From: Bifidobacterium gallicum DSM 20093 = LMG 11596
GTDB lineage: Bacteria; Actinomycetota; Actinomycetes; Actinomycetales; Bifidobacteriaceae
Assembly: GCF_000741205.1 (NCBI RefSeq)
Contig: NZ_JGYW01000009.1
Span: forward strand, 62,001 to 126,000
Direction of reading: 5' to 3'
Length of the DNA stretch: 64,000 nt
The position numbers and the translations under genes were made by a program. A model generated the notes under the pieces. The model ran no database searches and was not told the DNA's origin. It saw nothing but the letters and a program-made list of their open reading frames with translations. This document shows, piece after piece, positions 17,761 to 25,916 of the stretch. Positions within the stretch are counted from its first letter, which is position 1. The number at the start of each line of letters is the position of its first letter.

Positions 17761-19242
17761 TCACTCGACTGGCGTGTGACGCTTGTCGTAGAACGCCATG
17801 AGTTCAGGGCTCATGGCCTGCAACGCCTTGAGATCGGCGTAGGCCATGTGGCCGTTCGAATGCACATGGTATTCGATGCGGTCCTTGAGTTCGGCCGGCA
17901 GGAACAGCTTGCCCATGTCGTGGCGCACGTTCCAGTATGGCGTTGCGGCATCGTGGATGCCACCGAAGAACAGGATGCGGCTGGTCGGGTTGCGGCGCAA
18001 CGCCGTGGCGATGTCGAACGCCACATCAGGCGTTTGCGGCGAACCCATCGTGCCTGGAGCCTGATGGTTCCAGTTCCAATCCATGTTGACCTTGAGCGAA
18101 AGCGGCTCATAGTTCTCGAAGCCTTCGAAGCCGATTTCGTCATGCAGCATGTGCATGTAGCCGTCCAGGTAGGCGCTGTTGATGCCGTCGTAGGACGGGT
18201 CCTCACCAGCGTAGAACTCGTTGTCGCCTTGCACGTCCTGGTAGGCATACGTCGTGAAGCGCATGTCGTAACGGCCCAGCGTCTTGCCTTCGTCCTTGAG
18301 CAGGTTCTTGCGGAACGTGTCAAGCTCGATGCGCAGACCCTTGGCCATGATGAACTCGGCAGGCAGGCCGATCAGTTCGCTCATTTCGTTGGCCACAGCC
18401 TTCATGCGTTCCTGAGGCAGACGGTCACCCATCGTGATGGCTTGCGAGAGCGTGTTGTCCACGAACTCGAACGCCTTGTCGAACCACTGGTGTTCGGTGT
18501 AGCCTTCGCCGGCCTTGCCGAAGTAGGCGGCGGTGGCCGCATACACGGGCGTCATGCCCAGGTAATAAGCGTCGTTGCCCGACAGTGTTGGCGCATAGTC
18601 AAGAATCGTGGACTGTTCAATCACGCCGCGCACACCCACGCCATGCTCGCCGAGCATGCGGTAGACCACGGCGTTGCGCATCGTGCCGTAGGACTCGCCA
18701 TACAGGTACAGCGGGCTGTTGAAACGGTTGTGCTTGCGCAGCCACGCGATAATGCCACGCACAAACGCATCGCCATCACCGTCCACGCCCCAGACCTTCT
18801 TGCCGTCATACGACGGGTCAACACGCGAATAGCCCGTGCCGAACGCGTCAATGAACACGAGGTCGGAAGCGCGCAGCAGCGTGTAGGGGTTGTCTTCGAG
18901 CTTGCCCACACCGTTGATATGCTTTTCGCCGTCATCAGGCACGCGACGCGCACCCATGCCACCGATATTGACCATGTAGGAAGCGCCACCAGGGCCGCCA
19001 TTCCAGCAGAATGTGACCGGACGGTCGCTCGTGTCGTCCATATCGGCGACCTGCGAGAACATGAACATGTTGCCAATGAACGCGTTGTCCTTGTCGCGCA
19101 CGGGCAGCAGCTCGGCATAGGCCGTGTAGTCGATGCTTTCGCCGTCACCCTTCCAGGTCATCTTCTTGGAAGCGTCAGCCGGTTTCGCCTCTGGAGCCGG
19201 CTTCGGGGCTTCAGTGGTCTTTGTTGTAGTTTCGTCAGTCAT
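17761..19242 (-). CDS. S10-family serine carboxypeptidase-like peptidase
   Basis: Alpha/beta-hydrolase peptidase of the serine carboxypeptidase family, removing C-terminal residues from peptides. The nucleophile is in LYGESYGTMRNA (Ser near residue 182). The oxyanion region reads CWNGGPGGASY, the Asp is likely in GGIHDAATPYWN (near 430), and the His is in HVHSNGHMAYAD (near 462). There is no signal peptide or transmembrane segment: the first 35 residues are a Thr/Pro/Ala-rich hydrophilic leader, so it should be cytosolic. The start is the ATG after AAGGAGTGTTACTCAATT. It follows the permease stop by 22 bases and is the last gene of the peptide-handling block, consistent with digestion of imported peptides. 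Confidence 0.9.
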   Translation of the reverse strand: MTDETTTKTTEAPKPAPEAKPADASKKMTWKGDGESIDYTAYAELLPVRDKDNAFIGNMFMFSQVADMDDTSDRPVTFCWNGGPGGASYMVNIGGMGARRVPDDGEKHINGVGKLEDNPYTLLRASDLVFIDAFGTGYSRVDPSYDGKKVWGVDGDGDAFVRGIIAWLRKHNRFNSPLYLYGESYGTMRNAVVYRMLGEHGVGVRGVIEQSTILDYAPTLSGNDAYYLGMTPVYAATAAYFGKAGEGYTEHQWFDKAFEFVDNTLSQAITMGDRLPQERMKAVANEMSELIGLPAEFIMAKGLRIELDTFRKNLLKDEGKTLGRYDMRFTTYAYQDVQGDNEFYAGEDPSYDGINSAYLDGYMHMLHDEIGFEGFENYEPLSLKVNMDWNWNHQAPGTMGSPQTPDVAFDIATALRRNPTSRILFFGGIHDAATPYWNVRHDMGKLFLPAELKDRIEYHVHSNGHMAYADLKALQAMSPELMAFYDKRHTPVE

Positions 19243-19264
19243 AATTGAGTAACACTCCTTGACA

Positions 19265-21523
19265 TTACTTGGTTGTGGAATCGGAATCCGTGGGGCTAGC
19301 CGTGGGCTTGGCTGCAGGCTTCGATGCGGGCTTGGCCGTGGTCGGCGTTGCCGGTTGGACTGGCGCGCTGGAGGCTGCCGGAGCTGCGGACTTCGCGTCG
19401 CTTGCGGCGGCGTGCGCCGCAGACTGTTGCAGCAGCTGCTCAGCGTACGTGGCCGACGCCTCAGCTTCACGAGCCTTCTGACGTGCGGCTTCAAGCAATG
19501 CGTCTTCCTCGGCACGGTTCTCTTCAGCCTGGGCGATGACCTCATACTCATGGGCCTTGACGGAAGCGTCCTGGGCCGCGGCCTTCGCCTTGGCTTCGTC
19601 AGCAGCCGGATCGTCAGGCAGCTTGGCTGCGGCGATCATGTCGGCAGGCGCCTGTGGCACATCAACTTCATCGCCGTGAGGTTCCATGACCACATGGTGC
19701 ACAGGCTTGGGCGCGATGGCCACCGTCTTCATCTGGTTCATGTTGCCAGTGAACACGGCGGCGCTGGTCTCAGCATCAGGCTCGCGTACACCTTCCTTTT
19801 CGAGCAGCTTCTCAACAGCGGCCGCATAGGCGGCCTGGTCCTTAGGATCAGGCAGGTCAATCTTCTCGTTCGGATCATAATGATGCTTGATCGGCATACC
19901 CATCGGGTCCTGGCCGGTAGACAGCAACGCCGTCGGAATGTTCGATTCCACGCGGCCCGGCTTCTTCAAGCCTTCAATCTGCCAGGTGAACGGTGCGAAC
20001 TGGTTCGACGGATCAACCCATTCCTTATGCTTGCGCGAAGCGCGGTACATCAGGAAGCACACGAACACCACGAATGCGATCAGGCAGATGATGATGATGT
20101 CGTATGCGGCGCCCGAACCGACTTCCTTCGCCAACTGTGCCGGAGGATACAAGGCCAACACAATCGCGAAGACCGAAGCGGCAATGCCCACAATCGTCAC
20201 AATCCATGCGCCAACCATGCCGCCAGGCACCTTGAACGCACGCGGACGGTTCGGCTGGTCGTAACGCAGCTTGATGAATGCCGTGAACATCAGGATGTAG
20301 TACATCATGTACAGGATCGTGATGGCCTGCGTGATCAATGCGACAAAGCCTTCAACGTTCGGCAGGAAGAACACGACGAATGCGATCAACGTCATGAACA
20401 GCATCTGGAAGTACATCATGCGCGACGGCATGCCGTGCTTGTTGTTGTTCTGCAGGAACTTCGGCAGGAAGCCCGAACGGCCAGCCTGACCCAACATGTA
20501 CGAAGGACCGGCAAGGTTCGTGATCAGGGCGGCGAACGAGTTCGCCATGCCCAAATACACAAACACGAGGTAGAGATCAGGGAAGCCGATTGTGGCGCCC
20601 AGGTCACGGTAGACCGTGTTCAGCGTGTACAGCAGGTTGATCTGCGATTCAGGCACGATCATGGCGATGATCACGGTACCGATCACAAAGATCAAGAATG
20701 CGAGGATCATCGAGACGAACACGACAATCGGGAACTGCTTTCCAGGCTTCTTCAAGTCCTTGATATGGGCGGCGTTCATATCCACGCCAGCGAAGCTGAA
20801 GAACACGCCTGCAGCCAGCGACAGCGTAGCCATACCGTTCCACTTGGGCACAAAGCCCGACATTTCCATAGGAATAGCCGGATGATGGCCTTGGCACAGC
20901 CACACCACAGCCAGAATCATCATCACGGCCAACGGCAGGAATGTACCAAAAATCACACCATACTTGGCGATGTTCGCAAAAACCTTGACGCCCTTCGTGG
21001 CCAACCAGCAGATGAACCAGTAGTAGCACAGCCAACCGAGCATGATCGGCAAGGTCACGGTCCAGGGATGCGACTGTTCAGCAAAGTTCACAGCCCAGTC
21101 ATAGTTGGTGGTGAAGAAGCCGATTGTGGCGGCCGAACCAGGAATGCCTGAACCGAACGAGAACGACGTCTGGAACCACAGGATCAACAAGCAGGAGATG
21201 GCCGGGAACGTGCCCAAGCCTTCACCGACCCATCGGAAGATACCGCCACGCTGGCTCCAACCAGAAGCCAACTCTGCGGCGACCAGACCGGTCGGCACGA
21301 AGAACAAAATGCCACCGATCAGGAAGTAGGTAACAGCGGACAGGCCGTAGAACGACATCTGCACGTCGTTGGCGATGCCGGCCAACGTCGTGACCGTCAT
21401 CATGGTGAGCGCAAGCGTGGAAATCTTGCCAGTACCGGCTTGCACCGGTCGCTTGTCTGACTTGGCGGCTGCTACGTCCGCCTTGCTCGGTGTGTGCGCC
21501 GAGGCTGTTTGCGAATTACTCAT
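19265..21523 (-). CDS. APC-family amino acid permease with long C-terminal cytoplasmic tail
   Basis: Membrane transporter of the amino acid/polyamine/organocation superfamily, closest in look to glutamate/GABA-type antiporters. About twelve hydrophobic segments occupy residues 35-515, beginning with ISTLALTMMTVTTLAGI, and the family-type substrate motif GIPGSAATIGFF is in the third segment. What is odd is the C-terminal 235 residues, a hydrophilic tail rich in Ala, Glu and Lys with a predicted coiled coil (EENRAEEDALLEAARQKARE) and ending in a Pro/Ala/Thr-rich region. Most family members have 30-60 residues there. The tail may be a regulatory or interaction domain. It is followed within 22 bases by the S10 peptidase gene and preceded by pepC. 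Substrate unknown. Confidence 0.9.
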   Translation of the reverse strand: MSNSQTASAHTPSKADVAAAKSDKRPVQAGTGKISTLALTMMTVTTLAGIANDVQMSFYGLSAVTYFLIGGILFFVPTGLVAAELASGWSQRGGIFRWVGEGLGTFPAISCLLILWFQTSFSFGSGIPGSAATIGFFTTNYDWAVNFAEQSHPWTVTLPIMLGWLCYYWFICWLATKGVKVFANIAKYGVIFGTFLPLAVMMILAVVWLCQGHHPAIPMEMSGFVPKWNGMATLSLAAGVFFSFAGVDMNAAHIKDLKKPGKQFPIVVFVSMILAFLIFVIGTVIIAMIVPESQINLLYTLNTVYRDLGATIGFPDLYLVFVYLGMANSFAALITNLAGPSYMLGQAGRSGFLPKFLQNNNKHGMPSRMMYFQMLFMTLIAFVVFFLPNVEGFVALITQAITILYMMYYILMFTAFIKLRYDQPNRPRAFKVPGGMVGAWIVTIVGIAASVFAIVLALYPPAQLAKEVGSGAAYDIIIICLIAFVVFVCFLMYRASRKHKEWVDPSNQFAPFTWQIEGLKKPGRVESNIPTALLSTGQDPMGMPIKHHYDPNEKIDLPDPKDQAAYAAAVEKLLEKEGVREPDAETSAAVFTGNMNQMKTVAIAPKPVHHVVMEPHGDEVDVPQAPADMIAAAKLPDDPAADEAKAKAAAQDASVKAHEYEVIAQAEENRAEEDALLEAARQKAREAEASATYAEQLLQQSAAHAAASDAKSAAPAASSAPVQPATPTTAKPASKPAAKPTASPTDSDSTTK

Positions 21524-21567
21524 GAGAATTCCGATGTTTAAAAATTTGGGGGGTTAATTGGTAGGGC

Positions 21568-21600
21568 GGAGGGCGGCCGGCTCACAGCCAGCCGTCCTCC
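21568..21600 (-). terminator. Intercistronic hairpin between pepC and the permease gene
   Basis: A GC-rich inverted repeat beginning GGAGGGCGGC (21568) pairs with the run ending GCCGTCCTCC (21600), with an inner GGCT/AGCC stem and loop CAC. There is no U-tract on either strand, so it may be a leaky terminator or a processing/stability hairpin that lowers permease expression relative to pepC. Confidence 0.5.
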
Positions 21601-21618
21601 GCAGCAAGTGAGGAAGAC

Positions 21619-22974
21619 TCACGGTTCCGGGTTGAACGGGCTCCAGTACGGCATGACTTCGGGCTCAGTCTCGAGCACCTGCTGGTACTCCTGTGGCAGG
21701 AACTCCTTGCGCACGCCAATCTCGAACATGTATTCGTCGAACCACTTATCGTCCATGATGAAGTAGCCCTGATGGCCAACTTCCTTGTTATGGGCTTCGG
21801 TGCCCCACGAGTTCTCGATCTTCCAACGGATCGGCTTGCCATCGGCATCCATGTCAACGCCGGCAATCAGCATGGCGTGGGTCGGCAGCGCCTGGTATGT
21901 CACGAAGCGCTCGCCCTTGTCCATCGTCCACTTGATGCCGAACATCTTCTCGTAGTCATAGAGGTTGCACGACAGAATACCCTTCGTGAAGTCGGCATCC
22001 TGCGTCACGTCGCAGCCGAACCACACGGGCTCGCCAGCCTTGAGCTGCTCAATGGCTGCTGCCTTGAACACGTCCATCGGCACGTTCACATAGTGCAGGT
22101 AACGCTTGGAACCGATGATTTCACCAGTCATGTCGATCGTGTAGAGCTTGCCGTACGGCGTCTGCTCGGTCGGCAGGTTCATCACGCCCACGTAATCCTC
22201 AAGCTTGATGCCCACATACTTCTTGTAGAACTCAAGCGGCGTCAGGTTGCGGTCGACGTGGTAGTTGTTGTCCTTGTCGCGGTATTCGAAATCGAACTTC
22301 TCCGGCGGCTCACCCATGCTCACGGCGAGCACGCGGTAGATTTCGTTGAGGAACGTCAGGCGGGCTTCGTTGAGCTTTTCTTCGCTGGCGCGCTCATGCA
22401 CGAGGGCACGCAGAGCCAGTGCGTCCTGACGCAGCATCTTGTTGAGCACGGCGTTGAGTTCAGCCGTGTTCTTCGTCACCGCGGTGTCGGGCATGATGTT
22501 CAGCGGCATCACACCGTACTTTTCAACGAGGGCCACGATCGGGTCGAAATCGCCGCCGTCCTGCTGCGGCGTCTGCATCAGGAAGGTCACGCGACGGTCG
22601 TTGATATCGGAATCAGCGCAGTCGATGATGCTCTTCATGAACAGGTTCGCCTTCTCGAGCTTGTCGAAGAAGAAGTTGTAGTTTTGCGAAAGCTGGAACT
22701 GTCCCTTGGGCAGCTTAAGGTCCTTCTCGACCTTGTGGCGCATCCAGTTCAGGCATGAATACATCCAGCAACGTCCCGACTGCTGCTGGTTGGAGACGGC
22801 TTCGTCATCCACGTCGATCGAGAACACGAACGGGTTGTCGGTCACGCTGACAACCTCGCGTTCCGAGCTGGCGTTGATGCCGTTGGCTTTGACGGCGATC
22901 TCAGCGATGTGCTGGGCCTCCGCCTTCTTGTAGGCTGCGGACATCGCCGCAAGATCCTGCTTGGTGAGTTCCAT
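21619..22974 (-). CDS. pepC: Aminopeptidase C (bleomycin hydrolase family C1B)
   Basis: Cytosolic cysteine aminopeptidase removing N-terminal residues from peptides; characterised homologues form hexamers with the active sites facing an inner channel. The catalytic residues are visible: Cys69 in QQQSGRCWMYSCLNW, His near residue 366 in LPTHAMLIAGVDM, and Asn near 388 in IENSWGTEAHNKEVG. The 451-residue length and the typical C-terminus fit the family. The start is supported by AAAGGG about nine bases upstream. The leader contains two hairpins (22995-23027). The gene lies between the phospholipase B-like hydrolase and the permease on the same strand. Confidence 0.96.
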   Translation of the reverse strand: MELTKQDLAAMSAAYKKAEAQHIAEIAVKANGINASSEREVVSVTDNPFVFSIDVDDEAVSNQQQSGRCWMYSCLNWMRHKVEKDLKLPKGQFQLSQNYNFFFDKLEKANLFMKSIIDCADSDINDRRVTFLMQTPQQDGGDFDPIVALVEKYGVMPLNIMPDTAVTKNTAELNAVLNKMLRQDALALRALVHERASEEKLNEARLTFLNEIYRVLAVSMGEPPEKFDFEYRDKDNNYHVDRNLTPLEFYKKYVGIKLEDYVGVMNLPTEQTPYGKLYTIDMTGEIIGSKRYLHYVNVPMDVFKAAAIEQLKAGEPVWFGCDVTQDADFTKGILSCNLYDYEKMFGIKWTMDKGERFVTYQALPTHAMLIAGVDMDADGKPIRWKIENSWGTEAHNKEVGHQGYFIMDDKWFDEYMFEIGVRKEFLPQEYQQVLETEPEVMPYWSPFNPEP

Positions 22975-23118
22975 TGCTATTTACCCTTTCTCAAGTCCAG
23001 CAAGCTGGACGCCCGTCCGGTCGGGCGGGTTATGGTTGGTATTCCGCGGCCCGTACGTGGGTTGCGGAAGTATATATTGTTTTATTTCTGTGGCCGCTGC
23101 AGTGACGTTCCTGGCGAA
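22975..23118 (-). promoter_or_regulatory. Structured leader of pepC
   Basis: On the minus strand a TATACT box (about 23071-23076) is followed by a leader of roughly 95 bases. Two adjacent stem-loops lie in it: CGCCCG/CGGGCG (23010-23015 with 23022-23027) and GTCCAGC/GCTGGAC (22995-23001 with 23004-23010), ending just before the AAAGGG ribosome site. The two stems share base 23010, so they cannot both form completely. A third pairing on the plus strand (23042-23069) is stronger there than on the minus strand. No good -35 was seen. This suggests pepC has its own promoter and a translation-modulating leader. Confidence 0.4.
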
Positions 23119-24474
23119 TCAGTCGAACAACGTCCAAGGCTGGGACGGACGGGACTTGAGGTAGCCCTTCTGCCAATTCCACTGCGGATGCTGGGCCATG
23201 AACGCGTCGGCGTCGAACGGTTCGCCGTCAGCGCGGCCGAAAATGCCCCACATACGCAAGTTGTCGATGTCGTCTGCCGACGCGCACTTGCCGTCCACGG
23301 AACCTGCCGGATAGAACGGCGTGTTCCACACGGCGTGCGGATCGGAAACGTAAGGCTGCGGATCGCAGTCATAATGCGCGCAAATATCGCGCGAGCTGGC
23401 GCATTCATACCCCAGATACGGGTCGAACTTGTCAGCAAGAATGCGCTTGGCCACGTCGTCGTCGATCGTGCCCGAAACTTGCGGCATGAGCTGCTCGAAG
23501 CGGGCGCGACGGGCGCCTGTCTGCTGGCGCACGTCGTTGTAGCCGTTGTCCACACACTCGAGATTGCGGATCTTCGGGTTGTGACACGCGTTGCAGCCGT
23601 AGAAGTAGCCGTCCTTGGAACGCAGGACCTCGCTGAACTGCAGGCCTTGCTCGAACCGCGCGATGTCACCCGAATTGGCGTCGCACAGCAACCAAATGTT
23701 GGCGTAGCCGCCGTTGTTGCCCTTGTTGCAGATGTCAATCCACTCGTCGATCGTGTCGGCGTACTGCGTGGCCTTGCGGGCGCGCACATACTCGGGGATG
23801 CCGTCAATGTCATAGCCCACGAAACCGGCGATTGTCGTCTCGGTGATACCCAAGCCGGCGTCCGTGACGTAGAAGTCCATCATCGACGCGATGTAGCCGG
23901 GCACCGTCTGCATCTTGATCGCGTGACCCTTGGCCGGCTTGATGCACTCGCAGACGTTGAAATACTGGCCGCTCCAGAACTCGTCAAAGCTCTCGTGCGC
24001 GATGACGGGGCGACCGTCCTTCGTGGCCGAACCAGTGGCCACAAAACCCGAGCAGTGCGAGCTCTTCGGCACGAGCGAGTTGTTGCCGTAGTTGGAAGCG
24101 ACCATCGGCCACCAGTAGCCGGTCATTTCCATCCAGGCGTTCCAACCGATCACATCGTCGAGCGTGGTGGGCGTGCCGCCTGCAGTGAAGCCGTCGGCCA
24201 TGCCCTGCATTTCGTCGAGGTATTCCTGCTCGATCTTGTCTTTATGCAGCTTGACAGCTTGATCTACGAAGAACGAGTAGTCCATGCCGAACGATTCGAG
24301 CGTCATATGCGTGTAGACGCGAATCGCGTCCGCGAACTCGTCGGCCAGCAGATAGCCATGCTGGAAGCCGATTTCATACGGCTCACCAGTCACTGTGATG
24401 TAGTGCCAACCGTTAATGTCTTGTCGTGTCGCCTTATCGACGATTGCCTGTTGGGCTTGCGTCAAATCAGCCAT
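23119..24474 (-). CDS. Phospholipase B-like / C45-type Ntn hydrolase
   Basis: N-terminal-nucleophile hydrolase of the superfamily that includes phospholipase B-like proteins and acyl-CoA:6-aminopenicillanate acyltransferase (C45). These mature by self-cleavage before a Cys and hydrolyse amide bonds. The expected nucleophile is Cys141 in SSHCSGFVATGSATKDG. Family motifs are EIGFQHGYLLADE, EMQGMADGFTAGG, GYIASMMDFYVTDAGLGITE, GIPEYVRARKA and GGYANIWLLCD, the last three closely resembling PLBD proteins. There is no signal peptide, so it should be cytosolic. The start is the ATG after AAGGGACGCAC. It heads a block with pepC, a permease and an S10 peptidase, which favours an amidase acting on N-acyl amino acids or peptides over a phospholipase. 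The exact substrate is unknown. Confidence 0.75.
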   Translation of the reverse strand: MADLTQAQQAIVDKATRQDINGWHYITVTGEPYEIGFQHGYLLADEFADAIRVYTHMTLESFGMDYSFFVDQAVKLHKDKIEQEYLDEMQGMADGFTAGGTPTTLDDVIGWNAWMEMTGYWWPMVASNYGNNSLVPKSSHCSGFVATGSATKDGRPVIAHESFDEFWSGQYFNVCECIKPAKGHAIKMQTVPGYIASMMDFYVTDAGLGITETTIAGFVGYDIDGIPEYVRARKATQYADTIDEWIDICNKGNNGGYANIWLLCDANSGDIARFEQGLQFSEVLRSKDGYFYGCNACHNPKIRNLECVDNGYNDVRQQTGARRARFEQLMPQVSGTIDDDVAKRILADKFDPYLGYECASSRDICAHYDCDPQPYVSDPHAVWNTPFYPAGSVDGKCASADDIDNLRMWGIFGRADGEPFDADAFMAQHPQWNWQKGYLKSRPSQPWTLFD

Positions 24475-24660
24475 GTGCGTCCCTTAAGCGAGTCTGTGCG
24501 AAAAACCGGCATACCGCGCTCCCCCTGATTGCCGGGCACCCGACCCTCATGGGCCGCGGCAGTTACCACAATCATGATGGGGGGCGCGACGCATCAGCTT
24601 CCAACAACCGGCAGGTTCCAACCTGTTGGCAGCCGATGCGCCGGCCACGCTTCTTGTTTC
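24475..24660 (-). promoter_or_regulatory. Candidate transcription attenuator/riboswitch-like leader of the PLB-like gene
   Basis: Read on the minus strand, this leader holds a long hairpin (24642 to 24588). Its base is a 12-bp stem, GGCGCATCGGCT with AGCTGATGCGTC including two G-U pairs, continued by CCAACA/TGTTGG after a mismatch. Downstream of it a GC-rich stem CCGGCA/TGCCGG (24535-24530 with 24511-24506) is followed by five U (24505-24501), then the AAGGGA ribosome site and the ATG. The sequence TGCCGG also occurs in the upper loop of the long hairpin (24613-24608), so the CCGGCA arm could pair with either copy. That gives mutually exclusive terminator and pseudoknot forms. No known riboswitch class was recognised. 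Confidence 0.5.
24501..24535 (-). terminator. Terminator-like stem with U5 in the leader of the PLB-like gene
   Basis: The 6-bp stem CCGGCA/TGCCGG has an 18-base loop and is followed by TTTTT on the minus strand. It ends about 26 bases before the start codon, so it can only act on transcripts heading into the PLB-like gene. The stem is short, so termination would be partial or conditional. Confidence 0.5.
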
Positions 24661-25000
24661 CCCAATCTCTAAATTAGGGCTTGGCGGCTGGCTGTATTCA
24701 CAGGTTTCCCTGCGGCGCAACAGGCGCGATGCGGCGTAAAAAAGTACTCAAAGTTCGCTGAATCCCGCACCGATGACACAAAACCGCGCAACATTGCCGA
24801 TTTAAGGAAGTTCATTGGTTGACCAATACAGAAAACATGCGCATGAAACAGTGGCATTTTCGAGCAATTATGCCGATTTTCCCAGCTTGTTTCAAGAAAT
24901 ATGCAAATGGTCGCGGCGTCATACCCCCGTGGCGATTATCGGGATACATGGCGCCATGGCGTGCATGGTGACGCTGCCATGACGCACGCCAAATAACACA
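24661..25000. other. Intergenic region between def and the PLB-like gene
   Basis: No gene is seen here. It contains a perfect dyad ATTGGT-TG-ACCAAT (24814-24827), which overlaps a possible minus-strand -35 (TTGGTC) with TAAATC about 16 bases on, a CCCTAAT/ATTGGG hairpin (24661-24680), and a GGCGTGC/GCACGCC stem (24959-24990) near the def terminator. If the promoter reading is right, the PLB-like message has a leader of about 310 bases. Confidence 0.4.
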
Positions 25001-25030
25001 GTGGGGATGCTCGCAAAGCGACATCCCCAC
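25001..25030 (-). terminator. Terminator of def
   Basis: GTGGGGATG (25001-25009) pairs perfectly with CATCCCCAC (25022-25030), with an inner TCGC/GCGA stem and AAA loop. On the minus strand it is followed by TGTGTTATTT. It begins about 33 bases after the def stop. Confidence 0.8.
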
Positions 25031-25063
25031 AACAGCATTGAGGCAATAGGCCTGGTTGAATCG

Positions 25064-25711
25064 TTAGAGTGTGAAACCCAGTTCGACGGACGCGTCGACG
25101 GGCACGGGATCGTAACTCCAATACTCGTCGAGGTTCTCATCGGTCGTCAACGAACGAATCTCAGCTTTGTCAATGTAGATTTCACCGCTCAAATGGTCGG
25201 TTTCATGCTGGAAGATGCGCGCGGGCCAACCATGCAACGGTTCGTCATGACGAACCCCCTGTTCATCGGTCCAATGCGCCATGATATCGACATAACGTTC
25301 GCGCACCGCTTGGAATCCCGGGAAACTCAAGCAGCCCTCAAAGAACTTGGCCGTCTTGTCTCCCACCGGGTCATACGACGGGTTGATAATCACATGGAAC
25401 GGGAACTCGGCGAATTCACGCGGGTCGTCATCATATTCCTCGCTCGTATGGTCTTCCACCACGGCGAAAGCCAATGACAATCCGATTTGTGGCGCCGCCA
25501 CACCCACGCCCGGAGCGTCCAGCATCGTCACACGCATGGCCTCAATCAGCTTGGCCAGTGTCTTGGCGCTCAACTGGCCCACATATGGTTCGGCTTGCGC
25601 GCGCAATACGGGGTCGCCCACTTCAACCATGGGCAGCGGTTGCGCCTTGTGGGCTTTGAGCAAGTGCTCAACTTCTCGGTTCAGTCCAAGATCGACTGAT
25701 GAACGGTTCAT
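25064..25711 (-). CDS. def: Peptide deformylase
   Basis: Metalloenzyme removing the formyl group from the initiator Met of nascent proteins at the ribosome. The three family motifs are present: GVGVAAPQIG, EGCLSFPG (metal-binding Cys) and QHETDHLSG (two metal-binding His and the catalytic Glu). Length 215 is at the long end because of N- and C-terminal extensions typical of actinobacterial forms. The start is the ATG preceded by GAAGGACCCCTC; an ATG seven codons upstream would lie before that ribosome site and is less likely. It is downstream of glmM but separated by a long hairpin. Confidence 0.97.
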   Translation of the reverse strand: MNRSSVDLGLNREVEHLLKAHKAQPLPMVEVGDPVLRAQAEPYVGQLSAKTLAKLIEAMRVTMLDAPGVGVAAPQIGLSLAFAVVEDHTSEEYDDDPREFAEFPFHVIINPSYDPVGDKTAKFFEGCLSFPGFQAVRERYVDIMAHWTDEQGVRHDEPLHGWPARIFQHETDHLSGEIYIDKAEIRSLTTDENLDEYWSYDPVPVDASVELGFTL

Positions 25712-25749
25712 GAGGGGTCCTTCATTCATCACTATGACATCAATGCTAC

Positions 25750-25800
25750 GGGCGGCGCATGGGCATGGAGCGGGATGCGCTCCATGCCCATGCGCCGCCC
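25750..25800 (-). terminator. Very long perfect hairpin between glmM and def
   Basis: Bases 25750-25772 are an exact inverted copy of 25778-25800: a 23-bp perfect stem with the 5-base loop GGATG. It lies about 115 bases past the glmM stop and 39 bases before the def start. No U-tract follows on the minus strand. It should terminate or strongly stall glmM transcripts. Confidence 0.7.
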
Positions 25801-25916
25801 TACATCATGATGCCTGCGTAGGGGGTATAGCTATGATTCTAGGAACCGCCCCTGTACGAATGCTGCAAAATTGGTGCGCAGTTGCCCCGATACGGCTGAT
25901 CAGTGTGATCGCATGC

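Noticed and set aside
17479-21151. Long plus-strand open frames opposite the S10 peptidase and permease genes (589 and 630 codons)
   Set aside because: They are antisense shadows of well-supported genes caused by GC-biased codon use; they lack ribosome sites and family features.
24475-24660. T-box leader
   Set aside because: No GGTGG-ACCGCG antiterminator sequence and the downstream genes are not tRNA ligases or amino acid biosynthesis genes.
24661-24720. Cobalamin riboswitch, suggested by GGGAAACCTGTGAATACAG on the minus strand
   Set aside because: Only a loose resemblance to the GGGAA..GGTG..CC box; the conserved core bases and the GCCACTG box are missing.
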